A DNA stretch of 64,000 nt from JACVRW01 sp963757815 (GCA_963757815.1 CAVWSN010000020.1:50159-114158); one strand, 5' to 3'. Shown: positions 27,359-36,288, counted from the first letter of the stretch. Notes: generated by a model not told the origin, from the sequence alone. A program made the numbers and translations.

Positions 27359-27835
27359 ATGAGACGGACATCGATTGTTGTCGCGGCACTCGTCGCGTTT
27401 GGCCTGACTGCCAGCGTCGCGCTCGCGGTCAGCGTGCACTTCAAGAAGGGGTCACCGCAGTTCGAGGACCAGGGGCTCGTGTTGAACGCGAGCGGGTCCC
27501 TCGCCGGCCTCGGTAACGGGGACGTGCTGATTACGCTCACCGCGACGGCCGACCCGACCACGACTTGCACGAACCAGGGCGGCAACCAAGCGCCGGGCCA
27601 GAACCCGGGCGAGGTGACCGTTACCGGCAGCCAGTCGCTCCCCGCGAGCGAGATCAAGAACGGCAACCTGGCCTTCAACGTCACGACAGATCCGCCCGCG
27701 CAACCGACGTTTGAGCAGGCGGGATGCCCGAGCGCCAACTGGTCGGCGGCGATCATCGAAATGGACTTCACGTCGGCGACCATCACCGTCCAGCAAGGGG
27801 GAGTGGTCGTCCTCCAGCAAACGTTCCCGCTCTAG
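27359..27835 (+). CDS. secreted protein, first of a paralogous pair
   Basis: 158 residues from ATG 27359 behind a perfect AGGAGG. Signal peptide RTSIVVAALVAFGLTASVALA, then a Thr/Ser/Val-rich beta domain. The central motif GLGNGDVLITLTATADPTTTCTNQGGN aligns with GLGDNQTITVTASADATAVYACQNNGGN of the next gene, so the two are paralogues. Both keep a pair of cysteines about 60 residues apart that may form a disulfide. No catalytic motif is visible; an extracellular binding or structural role is likely. Confidence 0.75.
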   Translation: MRRTSIVVAALVAFGLTASVALAVSVHFKKGSPQFEDQGLVLNASGSLAGLGNGDVLITLTATADPTTTCTNQGGNQAPGQNPGEVTVTGSQSLPASEIKNGNLAFNVTTDPPAQPTFEQAGCPSANWSAAIIEMDFTSATITVQQGGVVVLQQTFPL

Positions 27836-27931
27836 GGACGCCGCGCACCGACCGGGGGGCACCTACACCAGGGCCCCCCGGTCACGCAACGGAGGCGCGC
27901 TCCAACCCCAAGCAAGAGAAGGAGATCCACA

Positions 27932-28420
27932 GTGATAAAGCCACTACGGTTGGTAGCCATCGCGGCGGTGCTTGTCGCGGCCATCGCGTTCCCCGGGGCG
28001 GCGACCGCCCAGAACGCGCACTTCGTCAGGGCGAGCGCGACCGGCCCCGACGCGGCTGGCAACCTCGCCGTGAACTTCAAGATCGCCGGGCTCGGCGATA
28101 ACCAGACGATCACGGTCACCGCGAGCGCCGATGCGACCGCCGTGTATGCCTGCCAGAACAATGGCGGCAACTTCCCAAGCGACCCGAAGAAGCAGCAGGT
28201 CTCGGGTCCGGTGAGCGCCTCCGGTGACTTCACCTCGGGCAAGAACGGGAGCGTCACCGACAGCCTGACGCTCATGCCGCCCGCGTCGACGCTCGACTGC
28301 CCGGGCGGGCAGCGCGACGTGCTCGCGAGCGTGAGCTACACGAATGTGGCGGTGAGCTCGCCGGGCGTCGGGACGGTGACGATCCCCGGCACGTTCTCGC
28401 GGACGTTCTTCAACGTCTAG
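27932..28420 (+). CDS. secreted protein, second of a paralogous pair
   Basis: 162 residues starting at GTG 27932 after gaaggagatcc. Signal peptide PLRLVAIAAVLVAAIAFPGA, with cleavage after ATAQ. The mature domain shares the GLGDNQ...ACQNNGGN region with the upstream protein and ends in a beta-rich TVTIPGTFSRTFFNV. The gap between the pair is 96 bp. A strong hairpin follows at 28452. Family not recognised; small beta-sandwich secreted proteins of this kind are frequent in soil actinobacteria. Confidence 0.75.
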   Translation: MIKPLRLVAIAAVLVAAIAFPGAATAQNAHFVRASATGPDAAGNLAVNFKIAGLGDNQTITVTASADATAVYACQNNGGNFPSDPKKQQVSGPVSASGDFTSGKNGSVTDSLTLMPPASTLDCPGGQRDVLASVSYTNVAVSSPGVGTVTIPGTFSRTFFNV

Positions 28421-28451
28421 CTCCGAAGTAGTCGGAAGCGGCGCTAGCGAC

Positions 28452-28483
28452 TGCGCCGGGGGTCATTCATGGCCCCCGGCGCA
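28452..28483 (+). terminator. hairpin terminator after the secreted pair
   Basis: TGCGCCGGGGG and CCCCCGGCGCA form a perfect 11-bp stem around a 10-base loop, 32 bp after the stop of the second secreted protein. No T tract follows, which is common for terminators in high-GC genomes. Confidence 0.65.
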
Positions 28484-29711
28484 TCGCAGGGCCCAGCATC
28501 TCTGGTAGCCAGGTTGCTTCCGCTGTGTCCGGGACGCGATGCGGCTGGCGGGCGCCACACCTCTTCCAGCCCGCCTGCTCCCGGAGCGCCAGCTTCCCGC
28601 GCGCAGCGCGTAGACCGAGATAAGGCGATCACCTCCCCCGCGGCTGCGAGCGAGCCGGACCGCGAGATGGGTAGCCGACGACCTTCCGGACCCGGCGGCT
28701 CAGCTCGGCGCTCGCCATCAACCTGGGCGACCTCGAGCGGGTGATTGGGCTCGCGGACCGGCCACCGGAGGTCGAGGGTCGTGCCTCCCCGGGGTGTCCC
28801 TGACCTTGCGCGCGTTCAGCGGGGCTTGAGCGATTGAGGCGGGCGCCGGTCAGCGCCTCGCAGATCGCGGCGACTATGTCCTCATCCGCCTCCTAGTCTG
28901 CGATGGCGACGATTCCGAGAGTTGATGCTCGACTTCCGCGGCGAGTTGTTCGGCTCGCCCGCGACGAGATCCTCCGCTTCGTCCGCTCCACGCGGCCGCG
29001 GCGCTCGGCCGACGAGGTCGAGGCGCACATGGCCTGGCTCGACCGCGAGGTCTCGTCTCCGAGCGCGACCTCGCGACGCTCGGCTGCCACGGCTACCGGG
29101 TGTGATGGCGCTCGCGGCCGAAGTTCACCGCCCGAGGCTCGACCGGCCGTCGCCGGGCTCTGGCGGACGTTCGGATGGTTCATGGCGATCCTCGCCGCCG
29201 GGGGGCTTCGTCGAGGCGCTCTCCTGCGCCGCACCGCGAGCGCCGAAATAGGCATTGGCCGACCGCAGCCAGCTCACAACCACGCAGAGCGGCCCCCGCT
29301 TGCGCGCGCACCTCCCTTCATATCGGCCTGGAAGGAGCGGCCCGAACGACGGTGCCCTCGATCCGGCGGCCACAAGGGCCATTCGGCCGGAGCCGTCCAG
29401 GCTCCGTGCGGCTCACGCTGGACCGGCGGGGCCGCTCGCGCGAGAGGCGAGCGGTCATCAAGGGCCAAGGCATGTAGCGGGTCCGTCTGTGCGCCGACAG
29501 GCCGCCGATCCAGTACGCCGGCTCAGACCCAGACCTGGACTCGTCGACGCTGGGGAACCGGTCGACGCTGGGGAGTATGTCCCTGCTCAACCTGTGCTGG
29601 TCCGCGGCGAGCCGGTCGAGTGTACCCGCGACGAGTTCTATAGCCGAGCCCAGCGTCGGCAGCTCGACGAGGCGGGCTCCCTCAAGCTGGGCGTAGTCGC
29701 CTGAGCGGAAA
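28484..29711. other. 1.2-kb region without a convincing gene
   Basis: All six frames contain only short or low-complexity reading frames rich in Arg, Ala and Ser, without ribosome sites or known motifs. One frame ending at 29704 finishes in a more natural-looking tail (TRDEFYSRAQRRQLDEAGSL), so it may be the end of a lost gene. The region looks like decayed coding DNA inside the putative island. Confidence 0.45.
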
Positions 29712-29713
29712 GG

Positions 29714-29743
29714 GGAGAGGCCCCGACAGGGCGGGGCCTCTCC
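29714..29743 (-). terminator. hairpin terminator of the 718-residue secreted protein gene
   Basis: GGAGAGGCCCCG and CGGGGCCTCTCC form a perfect 12-bp stem with a 6-base loop, 25 bp downstream of the stop of the minus-strand gene at 29768. A short CTTTCC tail follows on that strand. Confidence 0.75.
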
Positions 29744-29767
29744 GTGAAACAGGGTTCCGCTTATCGA

Positions 29768-31924
29768 TTACGGGAGGTCGATACCCGGCCCGGGGTCGTT
29801 GGTGTACGTGATGTTGAAGTGCTCCGCGTCACACACGCTCCGGCTGCCCGTGTGAGCGGTGTCACCTGCGGCCGGCGTATACGTGACCCTCCACGAGTGC
29901 TGTCCGACGAGGCTGTTTGCCGCGTCGCCGTAGCCCGTGGTGATCCTGTAGCTCGACGTCGAGTTCGGGTTGGTCGTCCCGACGTCCTCGGTCGGTGCGC
30001 CGCCCTCGAGCGTGATCTCCTCGGAGTACACGGACGTGCCCGCGCACGTGGCGCTGGTGAACAGCTCGAACAGGACCTTGCCGCCAGCCTCAAGGTTGCC
30101 CACGTCGGCCGAGACCTCAGCGGTGTCGTTCGGGAACCAGCTCTGCTGGGTCCTGATGTCGGTCGGGATCTGTCGGACCGTTACCACCTCGGTGCCGGTC
30201 GGATCGGGGCAGGCCGTGGTCGGGACACCGAGCGTGTTCGGCGAGTCCCCGGTGTAGGAAGCCACGTACGTGTAAACGCCCGGCGCGTCCGGCGTGAACT
30301 CCGTCACGCTGCCCGGGCCCCCGTAGGCCGTGTTGTCGCCGCTGACGGTGATCGTCGCGGTGTGGGCGACCGTCGTGCAGTCGTCAGGGCCGAACGCGGT
30401 CACGCTGATGGTGCCGTTCGCGGGCTGGCGGTTGGTCGCATTGATCGTCCCACCCGGGCCGATGCCGTTCGTTCCTGGCGTGTCGGCCGTGTTCGTCAGC
30501 GAAATCGTGTCGCTGATCGGGTTGCCGAAGTCGACCGGTCCGTCCGTGGCGTCAGTGGTCAGCAGCGGTTGCCGCGGCGTCACCTCGAAGCACTCGCCTG
30601 TCGAATGGTCGCTCGAATCCGGCACTCCATCGGTCCCCGACGTGAACTCGGCCCTCCAGCAGTAGTCATCCACCGCCGTCAGGCCCGCCGTAGCCGACAC
30701 CACCGGCATCACCGTCTCCTCGGTCACGGGCACCGCTGACCCGATCTGCGTTCCACCTGTGGAGCACTCGCCGTTGGCGTCCAACTCGCTCGACCGGCAG
30801 AGGAAGAACTCCACCTCGCCTTCCCAGTCGTCGGTCCCGGTGACCGTGATATTCGCGCTGTCCGTCACGCCGAGCGTACCGTGCGCCGGGATCTCCTCGG
30901 AGTCGATGCTCGGGGTCGTCACGGTCGTCGAGTCGCACCCGCCGAGCGATCCGCGGGAGAAGTCGTGCAGGTTCGCGCCGATCTCCTGCGAGGCGCGAGT
31001 GGTCGCGATGAACGTGTTGAAGCACCTGCCACCGAGGCCGGTGTTCGAGAGGTTGAGCCCGCCCTCGAAGAACTCCCGCTCGATCAGGGTATGGCCGACA
31101 CTGGTCTTGTTCACCGTCAGCCACGGCGTGGCGATGGAGAGGAGGTTCACGGTCGCACACGCGTCATCGTCGAGCGGCGTGCCCGGGAGCCTGCAGTCGG
31201 CGCCGCTGGTCACGGAGGTGTCGCCGAAGTCGGGGTCGATGCCGTTTCCGTCCGGATCGTTCCAGCGGTAGACCACGATCGTGCTGACAACCCCGCCGTT
31301 GGTGAACTCGGAGACGACCAAGATGTCGCCGTCGGTGTGGGTGCCCGTGAACGGTGTGTTCCCGCCCGGCGACTCACATTCGACGCTGTCATCCTGCAGG
31401 AACCAGAAGCCCACGTTGGCGGATCCATTGTTGCCGTTGCGCTCCAGACCGAAGTACAGGACCTCATCCCCGCCTGTCGGCGCGTACGACGCCGCATAGG
31501 CATTCATGATGTCGTCCTTGTCGAGCAGGTTCTGGTCGCGCTTGCACTGCCAGCCCGGGGTGATCGGCAGGTCGTCCTTGCTGCCCGTCGCCCACGTGCT
31601 GCTGTCTGACTTGTTGTAGCTGCCGTTGGCGTTGAGCGGCGCGAAGTCGCGATCAAATGTCGCGGCGTCGAAGCCCGCCGGCAACGGGTCCACCACTTCG
31701 CCCGCCGCGCTAAAGAAGTCCGCCCAGTCGAATTCCTGAGTAGTCCCACCGACAGTGCCGTCGGGCGTTGAGACGACGTCGCCGTCGAGCTGGAAATCAA
31801 GATCGTGGACCGCCAGCGCGCTAGAGATTAGAACGGCCCCCAAAGCAACGGCCGAGGCCAAAGTTGCGAAGAGGAGTCGGCGTCGCCGCTTGCCTCCTGC
31901 GAGTCCGAGAATGCGGTGTTTCAT
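29768..31924 (-). CDS. large secreted protein with repeated Ig-like modules
   Basis: 718 residues. The N-terminus is strongly basic with a signal peptide (KRRRRLLFATLASAVALGAV, cleavage after SALA). The first 330 residues form a Cys-containing domain starting HDLDFQLDGDV and FDWADFF, a type often seen at the head of secreted actinobacterial proteins. Three Ig-like beta modules follow, each with CT/YT-type ends such as VDDYCWRAEFTSGTDG, APGVYTYVASYTGD and VGQHSWRVTYTPAAGD. No LPXTG or terminal anchor, so it is probably released or held by other proteins. Base composition is lower in GC than the core genome. Possible adhesin or matrix protein. Confidence 0.8.
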   Translation of the reverse strand: MKHRILGLAGGKRRRRLLFATLASAVALGAVLISSALAVHDLDFQLDGDVVSTPDGTVGGTTQEFDWADFFSAAGEVVDPLPAGFDAATFDRDFAPLNANGSYNKSDSSTWATGSKDDLPITPGWQCKRDQNLLDKDDIMNAYAASYAPTGGDEVLYFGLERNGNNGSANVGFWFLQDDSVECESPGGNTPFTGTHTDGDILVVSEFTNGGVVSTIVVYRWNDPDGNGIDPDFGDTSVTSGADCRLPGTPLDDDACATVNLLSIATPWLTVNKTSVGHTLIEREFFEGGLNLSNTGLGGRCFNTFIATTRASQEIGANLHDFSRGSLGGCDSTTVTTPSIDSEEIPAHGTLGVTDSANITVTGTDDWEGEVEFFLCRSSELDANGECSTGGTQIGSAVPVTEETVMPVVSATAGLTAVDDYCWRAEFTSGTDGVPDSSDHSTGECFEVTPRQPLLTTDATDGPVDFGNPISDTISLTNTADTPGTNGIGPGGTINATNRQPANGTISVTAFGPDDCTTVAHTATITVSGDNTAYGGPGSVTEFTPDAPGVYTYVASYTGDSPNTLGVPTTACPDPTGTEVVTVRQIPTDIRTQQSWFPNDTAEVSADVGNLEAGGKVLFELFTSATCAGTSVYSEEITLEGGAPTEDVGTTNPNSTSSYRITTGYGDAANSLVGQHSWRVTYTPAAGDTAHTGSRSVCDAEHFNITYTNDPGPGIDLP

Positions 31925-32106
31925 GCTCGTGTATCCCTTTCTGTCAGTCGCATGGTTTGCGCAGCCGCGTATGCCCGCCTCGATGGCGAAGAATGGGGTC
32001 CCTCCTTTGCTCGCGGAGCAGTTGGGCGAGGGGTGCTGCCGCGAATCGACGAATCCGTTCCAGGCGACCCTACGGGCGCGCGTTCCGATCTCGCAAGGGC
32101 ACGTTT

Positions 32107-32143
32107 CTCACCCATTCCGGAGTCGGGACGCGGAATGGGTGAG
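32107..32143 (-). terminator. 12-bp inverted repeat, probable terminator
   Basis: CTCACCCATTCC and GGAATGGGTGAG enclose a 13-base loop and are followed on the minus strand by AAACG. It lies directly after the stop of the response-regulator remnant on the minus strand, a natural place for a terminator. It could also be an operator for the secreted-protein gene downstream. Confidence 0.5.
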
Positions 32144-32148
32144 TGAGC

Positions 32149-32400
32149 TCAATTCGCCGTCGACTGGCGGTGGCGGCGAAGGTCGTGGCCCCCCGCAACC
32201 GCCTCCGCCGGAGAATGGACTCCGAGCTTGTGGAGAATGTGTTTCACCTGGCTCTGCACAGGGTCGAGCGACAGCACCAGTTCGTCAGAGATCTGCCGAG
32301 TGGACGCGCCGGTGGTCATCAGGTCGGGCCCCTCCCATTGACGCGGAGTCAGCGCGCTCCGCACTGGCCGAATCCCCGAGGCCGCCGGTGCCCAGCGCAT
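32149..32400 (-). pseudogene. remnant of a LuxR-type response regulator
   Basis: The minus-strand translation RPVRSALTPRQWEGPDLMTT and VKHILHKLGVHSPAEA closely parallels the HTH end of the regulator at 23824-24486 (RPVRSALTAREWEVLDLMVT and IKHILQKLGVHTRAQA). The upstream receiver half is not recognisable, and key HTH positions are altered. A decayed paralogue at the right end of the putative island. Confidence 0.65.
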
Positions 32401-32865
32401 CGCCGTGCGGCAGGCAAATCTGGAGCGCGGTTTGCCCGCCGTGAGCACCTTCGCTGCGGAAGACCACCGTCCCGCCAGCCGGCAGGTTCTCGGCGGCGAC
32501 CGTCGTCGATCGTGGCCGACTCATTCGGGTAGACCGACTGACGGGGCGAATTCGGAATGCCGATCGCGCCGCGCAACGCGGGGCACCGGGGGTTCCGCGC
32601 TCGCCACCGCGTTCCCCCATGCGGAGAGGCCAGCGCCCCTCCCGAGACGGTTGGGATCGCAGCGGCCGCCACGCGATGGTCGGCCATCGAGGCTCCTGCA
32701 TCCTTGTCCCCGAGCCCCGATAGCCGACCACGCGGGCCGGACAACGAACGTTGCGAGTCCTCTCCAGCAATTCGACCCTAAGGGAGGCTTCCGGGCGTGA
32801 CAAGGTGATCTTCCTCCCCCTTGGGCACCCGCGCGGCCGGCTGGGGCCGAGGGTCGCCGAGCACT

Positions 32866-33031
32866 GCGGAGGGCAGCTGCCGGGGATGGCCGCGAGAGTC
32901 GAGCAGGAGACGAACGTGCCGTCCCGCCTCGCGGATTCCCCCCTTACCTGTGGCGGAGGGCGCGGGTCAGGCCCTCGACGAGATCGAGTGCTCGAGCGCA
33001 CGAGGCCAGGGCGACGGGGCGTCGCCGCTGA
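32866..33031 (+). pseudogene. damaged copy of the mreB 3' end
   Basis: Bases 32895-33031 align with 21355-21491 of the intact mreB at about 90% by eye, with a 2-bp and two 1-bp deletions that break the frame. The shared translation includes RVEQETNVPSRLADSPLTC and the identical terminal ATGRRR-type end followed by TGA. Weaker similarity begins near 32866. No other part of mreB is present. It lies in the same orientation as the intact gene and 13 bp before the convergent SDR gene end. Confidence 0.85.
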
Positions 33032-33044
33032 GCAGTGCCACGGG

Positions 33045-33797
33045 CTACGCCAGGAAGCCGCCGTCGACGCGCAGCGTGGCCCCGGTCGTGAAGGAGGCCG
33101 CATCGGAGAGCAGCCAGATCGCCGCCTCGGCCACCTCGGCGGCGTCCCCGAAGCGGCCCAGCGGATGCTGGGCGCGCAGCCGCTCGCGCTCCTCCGCGCT
33201 CGCCACCTCGTCTGTCATGCCGGCGTCGATCACCCCGAGCGCGAGGCAGTTCGCGCGCACCCCGCGGGCCGCGTACTCGACGGCGATCGTGCGGGTGAGC
33301 ATCTCCACGCCTGCCTTGGAGGCGTTGTAGGCCACGTCCTCGGGCCACGCGCGCTCGCCGGCGACGGAGGTGATGTTCACGATCGCGCCGCCGCCCGCGT
33401 CGACGAGATGCGGGAGCGCGAAGCGGCAGCAGTAGAACGCCCCCGAGAGGTTGATCGCGATGGTCGTGTCCCATTCGCTCAGCTCCATCTCGCCGGTCGG
33501 CGCCTGTACGCAGTCGACGGCCGCGGCCGTGACCAGGCCGTCGAGGCCGTCGAGCCCGTCGGCCGCGGCGGCAACGGCGCGTTCCACGGCCGCCGGATCG
33601 GAGACGTCGGCCGGGACCGGGACGGCCCGGACGTCCCGCGCGCTCGCCTCGGCAGCCGTCTCCTCGAGCGTCCGGGCGGTCCGGCCGACGAGTCCGACGG
33701 CGGCACCCTCGTGAGCGGCCGCGAGGGCGATCGCCCGCCCGAGGCCTCGACCGGCCCCGGTCACGACCACGCGCCGCCCTGCCAGCCGGCCGCTCAC
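33045..33797 (-). CDS. SDR-family oxidoreductase
   Basis: 250 residues. Cofactor motif VVTGAGRGLGRAIA (residues 10-23), then the catalytic serine in IVNITSVAGE, Y-x-x-x-K as AYNASKAG near residue 155, and the C-terminal TGATLRVDGGFL. The usual NNAG is replaced by TAAAV. Its start overlaps the IclR gene by 4 bp, so it is the last gene of the minus-strand sugar operon. Likely oxidises a sugar, sugar acid or 2-keto-3-deoxy acid with NAD(P)+. Substrate inferred from context only. Confidence 0.9.
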   Translation of the reverse strand: MSGRLAGRRVVVTGAGRGLGRAIALAAAHEGAAVGLVGRTARTLEETAAEASARDVRAVPVPADVSDPAAVERAVAAAADGLDGLDGLVTAAAVDCVQAPTGEMELSEWDTTIAINLSGAFYCCRFALPHLVDAGGGAIVNITSVAGERAWPEDVAYNASKAGVEMLTRTIAVEYAARGVRANCLALGVIDAGMTDEVASAEERERLRAQHPLGRFGDAAEVAEAAIWLLSDAASFTTGATLRVDGGFLA

Positions 33798-34594
33798 GGC
33801 TGCTCGCTCGCCGGCCGGGTCACCGGACCGAGCGCCTTCTCGAGGGCCGAGCGGATTCGCCCCGCCACCGCTTCGAGACGGGCCACGTCGGTGCGCATGG
33901 CCACTGCGGAGACGCTGATCGCGCCCGACGGCAGCCGGCCGGAGCCCATGAAGAGCGCGAACGCGATGCAGTTGACCCCGAGCTCACTCTCCTCACGGTC
34001 GAGCGCGTAGCCACGTTCGCGTGTGCGGCGCAGATCCTCGCTGAGCGCGCGGGCGGACACCAGGGTGTTGCGCGTGCGCTTCTCGAGCGGTCCGTAGCGC
34101 GTCACGAACTCGCGCACCGCCTCGTCGTCCTCGAGCACGTGCGCGAGCATCGCCTTCCCGACCCCGGTCGCGTGGGCCGGGTTGCGCCCCCCGATTCGCG
34201 AGCTCATCGTGATGGCCTGGCCGGTGGGCTCGATCTTTGCCAGATAGACGACCTCCCCGCCCTCGAGGTGCGCGTAGTGGGCGGTCTCCGAGAGCCAGTC
34301 GGAGAGTGTCTGCAGCACGGGCCGCACCAGGTCGACCTCGTCCCGGCGCTCGTGATAGTCGAAGGCGATGCGAACCAGCTCGCTACCAACCCGGTAGCGG
34401 CCGCGCTCGTCCTGCTCCGCGAAGCCGGCTCGGCGCAGCACCGCGAGCGCCCGGTGCGTGCTCGACTTCGGCGCGCCCATCTCACGCGAGAGCGCCTCGA
34501 GCGAAACGCCCGACGAATGACCGGCCAGGAGCTTGAGCGTGGCCAGCACCCGGTCGGCCCCGGTGAGCGTCGCGGTCCCGTCCCCCTTGGCCAT
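33794..34594 (-). CDS. IclR-family transcriptional regulator
   Basis: 266 residues with an N-terminal winged HTH (TLKLLAGHSSGVSLEALSRE, then GAPKSSTHRALAVLRRAGF) and a C-terminal effector domain (ARALSEDLRRTRERGYALDR, SVAMRTD-type end). It sits between the importer genes and the SDR gene in a tight operon. The palindrome at 37665-37679 in the divergent promoter is its likely operator, giving coordinated control and autoregulation. The effector is probably the imported sugar or its acid. Confidence 0.9.
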   Translation of the reverse strand: MAKGDGTATLTGADRVLATLKLLAGHSSGVSLEALSREMGAPKSSTHRALAVLRRAGFAEQDERGRYRVGSELVRIAFDYHERRDEVDLVRPVLQTLSDWLSETAHYAHLEGGEVVYLAKIEPTGQAITMSSRIGGRNPAHATGVGKAMLAHVLEDDEAVREFVTRYGPLEKRTRNTLVSARALSEDLRRTRERGYALDREESELGVNCIAFALFMGSGRLPSGAISVSAVAMRTDVARLEAVAGRIRSALEKALGPVTRPASEQP

Positions 34595-34597
34595 CGC

Positions 34598-35425
34598 TCA
34601 GCGCCCGATCCCGGCCGCGACGGCCCGCACGAGGTGGCGCTGGAAGATCAGGTACACGCCGATCACCGGGAGCGTCGAGATGAACAGGCCGGCCATGAGC
34701 GCGGTTGGGTCGAGATTGAAGCGGCCCTGGAGCTGCAGCACCCCGACCGTGAGCGTCTTCGTGCTCTCGCTCGGGAGCAGCAGGAGCGCGAAGATGAACT
34801 CGTTCCACGCCCAGAGGAAGTTGAAGATCACGAGCGTCGCAAGCGCGGGGCGCGCGAGCGGAAGCATCACCCGCACGAAGACGCCGTGCGCACTCGCGCC
34901 GTCCAGCCGCGCGGCATCGACGAGCTCGTCCGGCACGCCGCGGAAGTACGCGGTCATCAGATAGGTGTTGAAGGGCAGGTTCACGGCGCTGTAGATGAGG
35001 ATCACCGACCACGGGGTGTCGAAGAGGCCGAGGTCGACCATCTCCACGTAGAGCGGCACGAGGAGGATCAGCGGCGGCACCGCGATCCACGCGAGCACGA
35101 ACAGGTAGACGGCCGAGCGGGGCCGCCAGCGCAGCTTCGAGAACGAGTAGCCCGCCATCGAGGCGACCACGATCGACAGCAGCACGGTGCCCGTGACCAC
35201 GATCAGCGAGTTGCGCATGTAAGTCGGGATGCTCGCGCCCTCCCAGGCCCGCTGCAGGGTGTCGAGCGAGAAGACCGAGGGCAGCCCGACCTTCGACTCG
35301 TCGTAGTCGGCGTTGGTACGAAATGCGTTGGAGGCCATGAAGTACAGCGGGAACAGCGCGGAGGCGGAGATGAGCGCCATGCCGGCCACCACCGGCGCGC
35401 GCCTCCAGCCCTCGCGCCGAGTCAC
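34598..35425 (-). CDS. carbohydrate ABC permease (MalG type)
   Basis: 275 residues with six membrane helices. The EAA motif appears as ELVDAARLDGASAHGVFVRVMLPLARPALAT within the loop that docks on the ATPase. The GTG start at 35425 overlaps the stop of the upstream permease (GTGA), which fixes it. Inner-membrane partner of the next permease and of the binding protein in a CUT1-type importer. Confidence 0.93.
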   Translation of the reverse strand: MTRREGWRRAPVVAGMALISASALFPLYFMASNAFRTNADYDESKVGLPSVFSLDTLQRAWEGASIPTYMRNSLIVVTGTVLLSIVVASMAGYSFSKLRWRPRSAVYLFVLAWIAVPPLILLVPLYVEMVDLGLFDTPWSVILIYSAVNLPFNTYLMTAYFRGVPDELVDAARLDGASAHGVFVRVMLPLARPALATLVIFNFLWAWNEFIFALLLLPSESTKTLTVGVLQLQGRFNLDPTALMAGLFISTLPVIGVYLIFQRHLVRAVAAGIGR

Positions 35426-36288
35426 GCTCCGCTCCGGGTGAGGATCCGGATCTGCACGGCGCCGATCGACGCCGCGATGAGCGTCAGCACGACGCCGATC
35501 GCGCAGGCGTAGCCGCTGTTCCCAAGCGCGAACGCCTCCTTGTAGATCATGAACTCCGTCACGTATGTGTCGAAGCCCGGGGCGCCGTTCGTGATCACGT
35601 AGATGTACGCGAACATGAACGCGAACGCCGTGACCGTGCTCGTCACCAGCACCAGCTCCATCACCCGCTTGAGATTGGGGGCGACGATCGAGAAGAGCAC
35701 GCGCGTGGGCCGCGCCCCGTCCATTCGCGCGGCCTCGGTCAGCGACGGGTCGAGCGCGCTCATCCCCGCCAGGTAGATCAGCGTGTTGTAACCGAAGTTG
35801 GCCCACACGAGCACGAGCAGGACCGCCGGGATCGAGGTCTCGGCCTTGCCGAGCCAGTCCTGCTCCAAGGAGGACAGGCCGACCGAGCCGAGCAGCGAGT
35901 TGAGCGGGCCGTTCAGCCGGAACACCACCTGTGCCACGAGGCCGACGACGACGGTTGAGATCACCGCCGGCAGGAAGAAGGTTGAGCGAAAGAAGCGCCA
36001 GCCAGGGATCCGCTCGTGAATGAGCCAGGCCAGCACCAGCGGCACGGTCACCTGGATCGGCACCGAGAGGGCAAACAGCGCGTTGTTGCGGAGCGAGGTC
36101 CGGAAGACCGGATCGTCGACGAGCTCCGTGAAGTTGTCGACGCCGACCCACTCGGGCGGGTTGATGCCGTCCCACTCCGTGAAGGCGTGGTAGATGACGC
36201 TGGCCAGCGGGTAGGCGATGAAGGCAAGGACGAGGGCCAACGCCGGGAGGACGTAGACGACGCCCCACAGCCGGTCACGGTTGGCCAT
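35422..36288 (-). CDS. carbohydrate ABC permease (MalF/UgpA type)
   Basis: 288 residues with six helices and the EAA loop SLTEAARMDGARPTRVLFSIVAPNLKRV. The N-terminus LWGVVYVLPALALVLAFIAY is typical of sugar permeases. It lies 10 bp after the stop of the binding-protein gene, with the second permease overlapping its end, so the three form one operon. Confidence 0.93.
   Translation of the reverse strand: MANRDRLWGVVYVLPALALVLAFIAYPLASVIYHAFTEWDGINPPEWVGVDNFTELVDDPVFRTSLRNNALFALSVPIQVTVPLVLAWLIHERIPGWRFFRSTFFLPAVISTVVVGLVAQVVFRLNGPLNSLLGSVGLSSLEQDWLGKAETSIPAVLLVLVWANFGYNTLIYLAGMSALDPSLTEAARMDGARPTRVLFSIVAPNLKRVMELVLVTSTVTAFAFMFAYIYVITNGAPGFDTYVTEFMIYKEAFALGNSGYACAIGVVLTLIAASIGAVQIRILTRSGA

Noticed and set aside
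29255..29704. 149-residue protein ending near 29704
   Set aside because: Only its last 30 residues look natural; no ribosome site or motif supports a gene, so it is mentioned as possible decay only.
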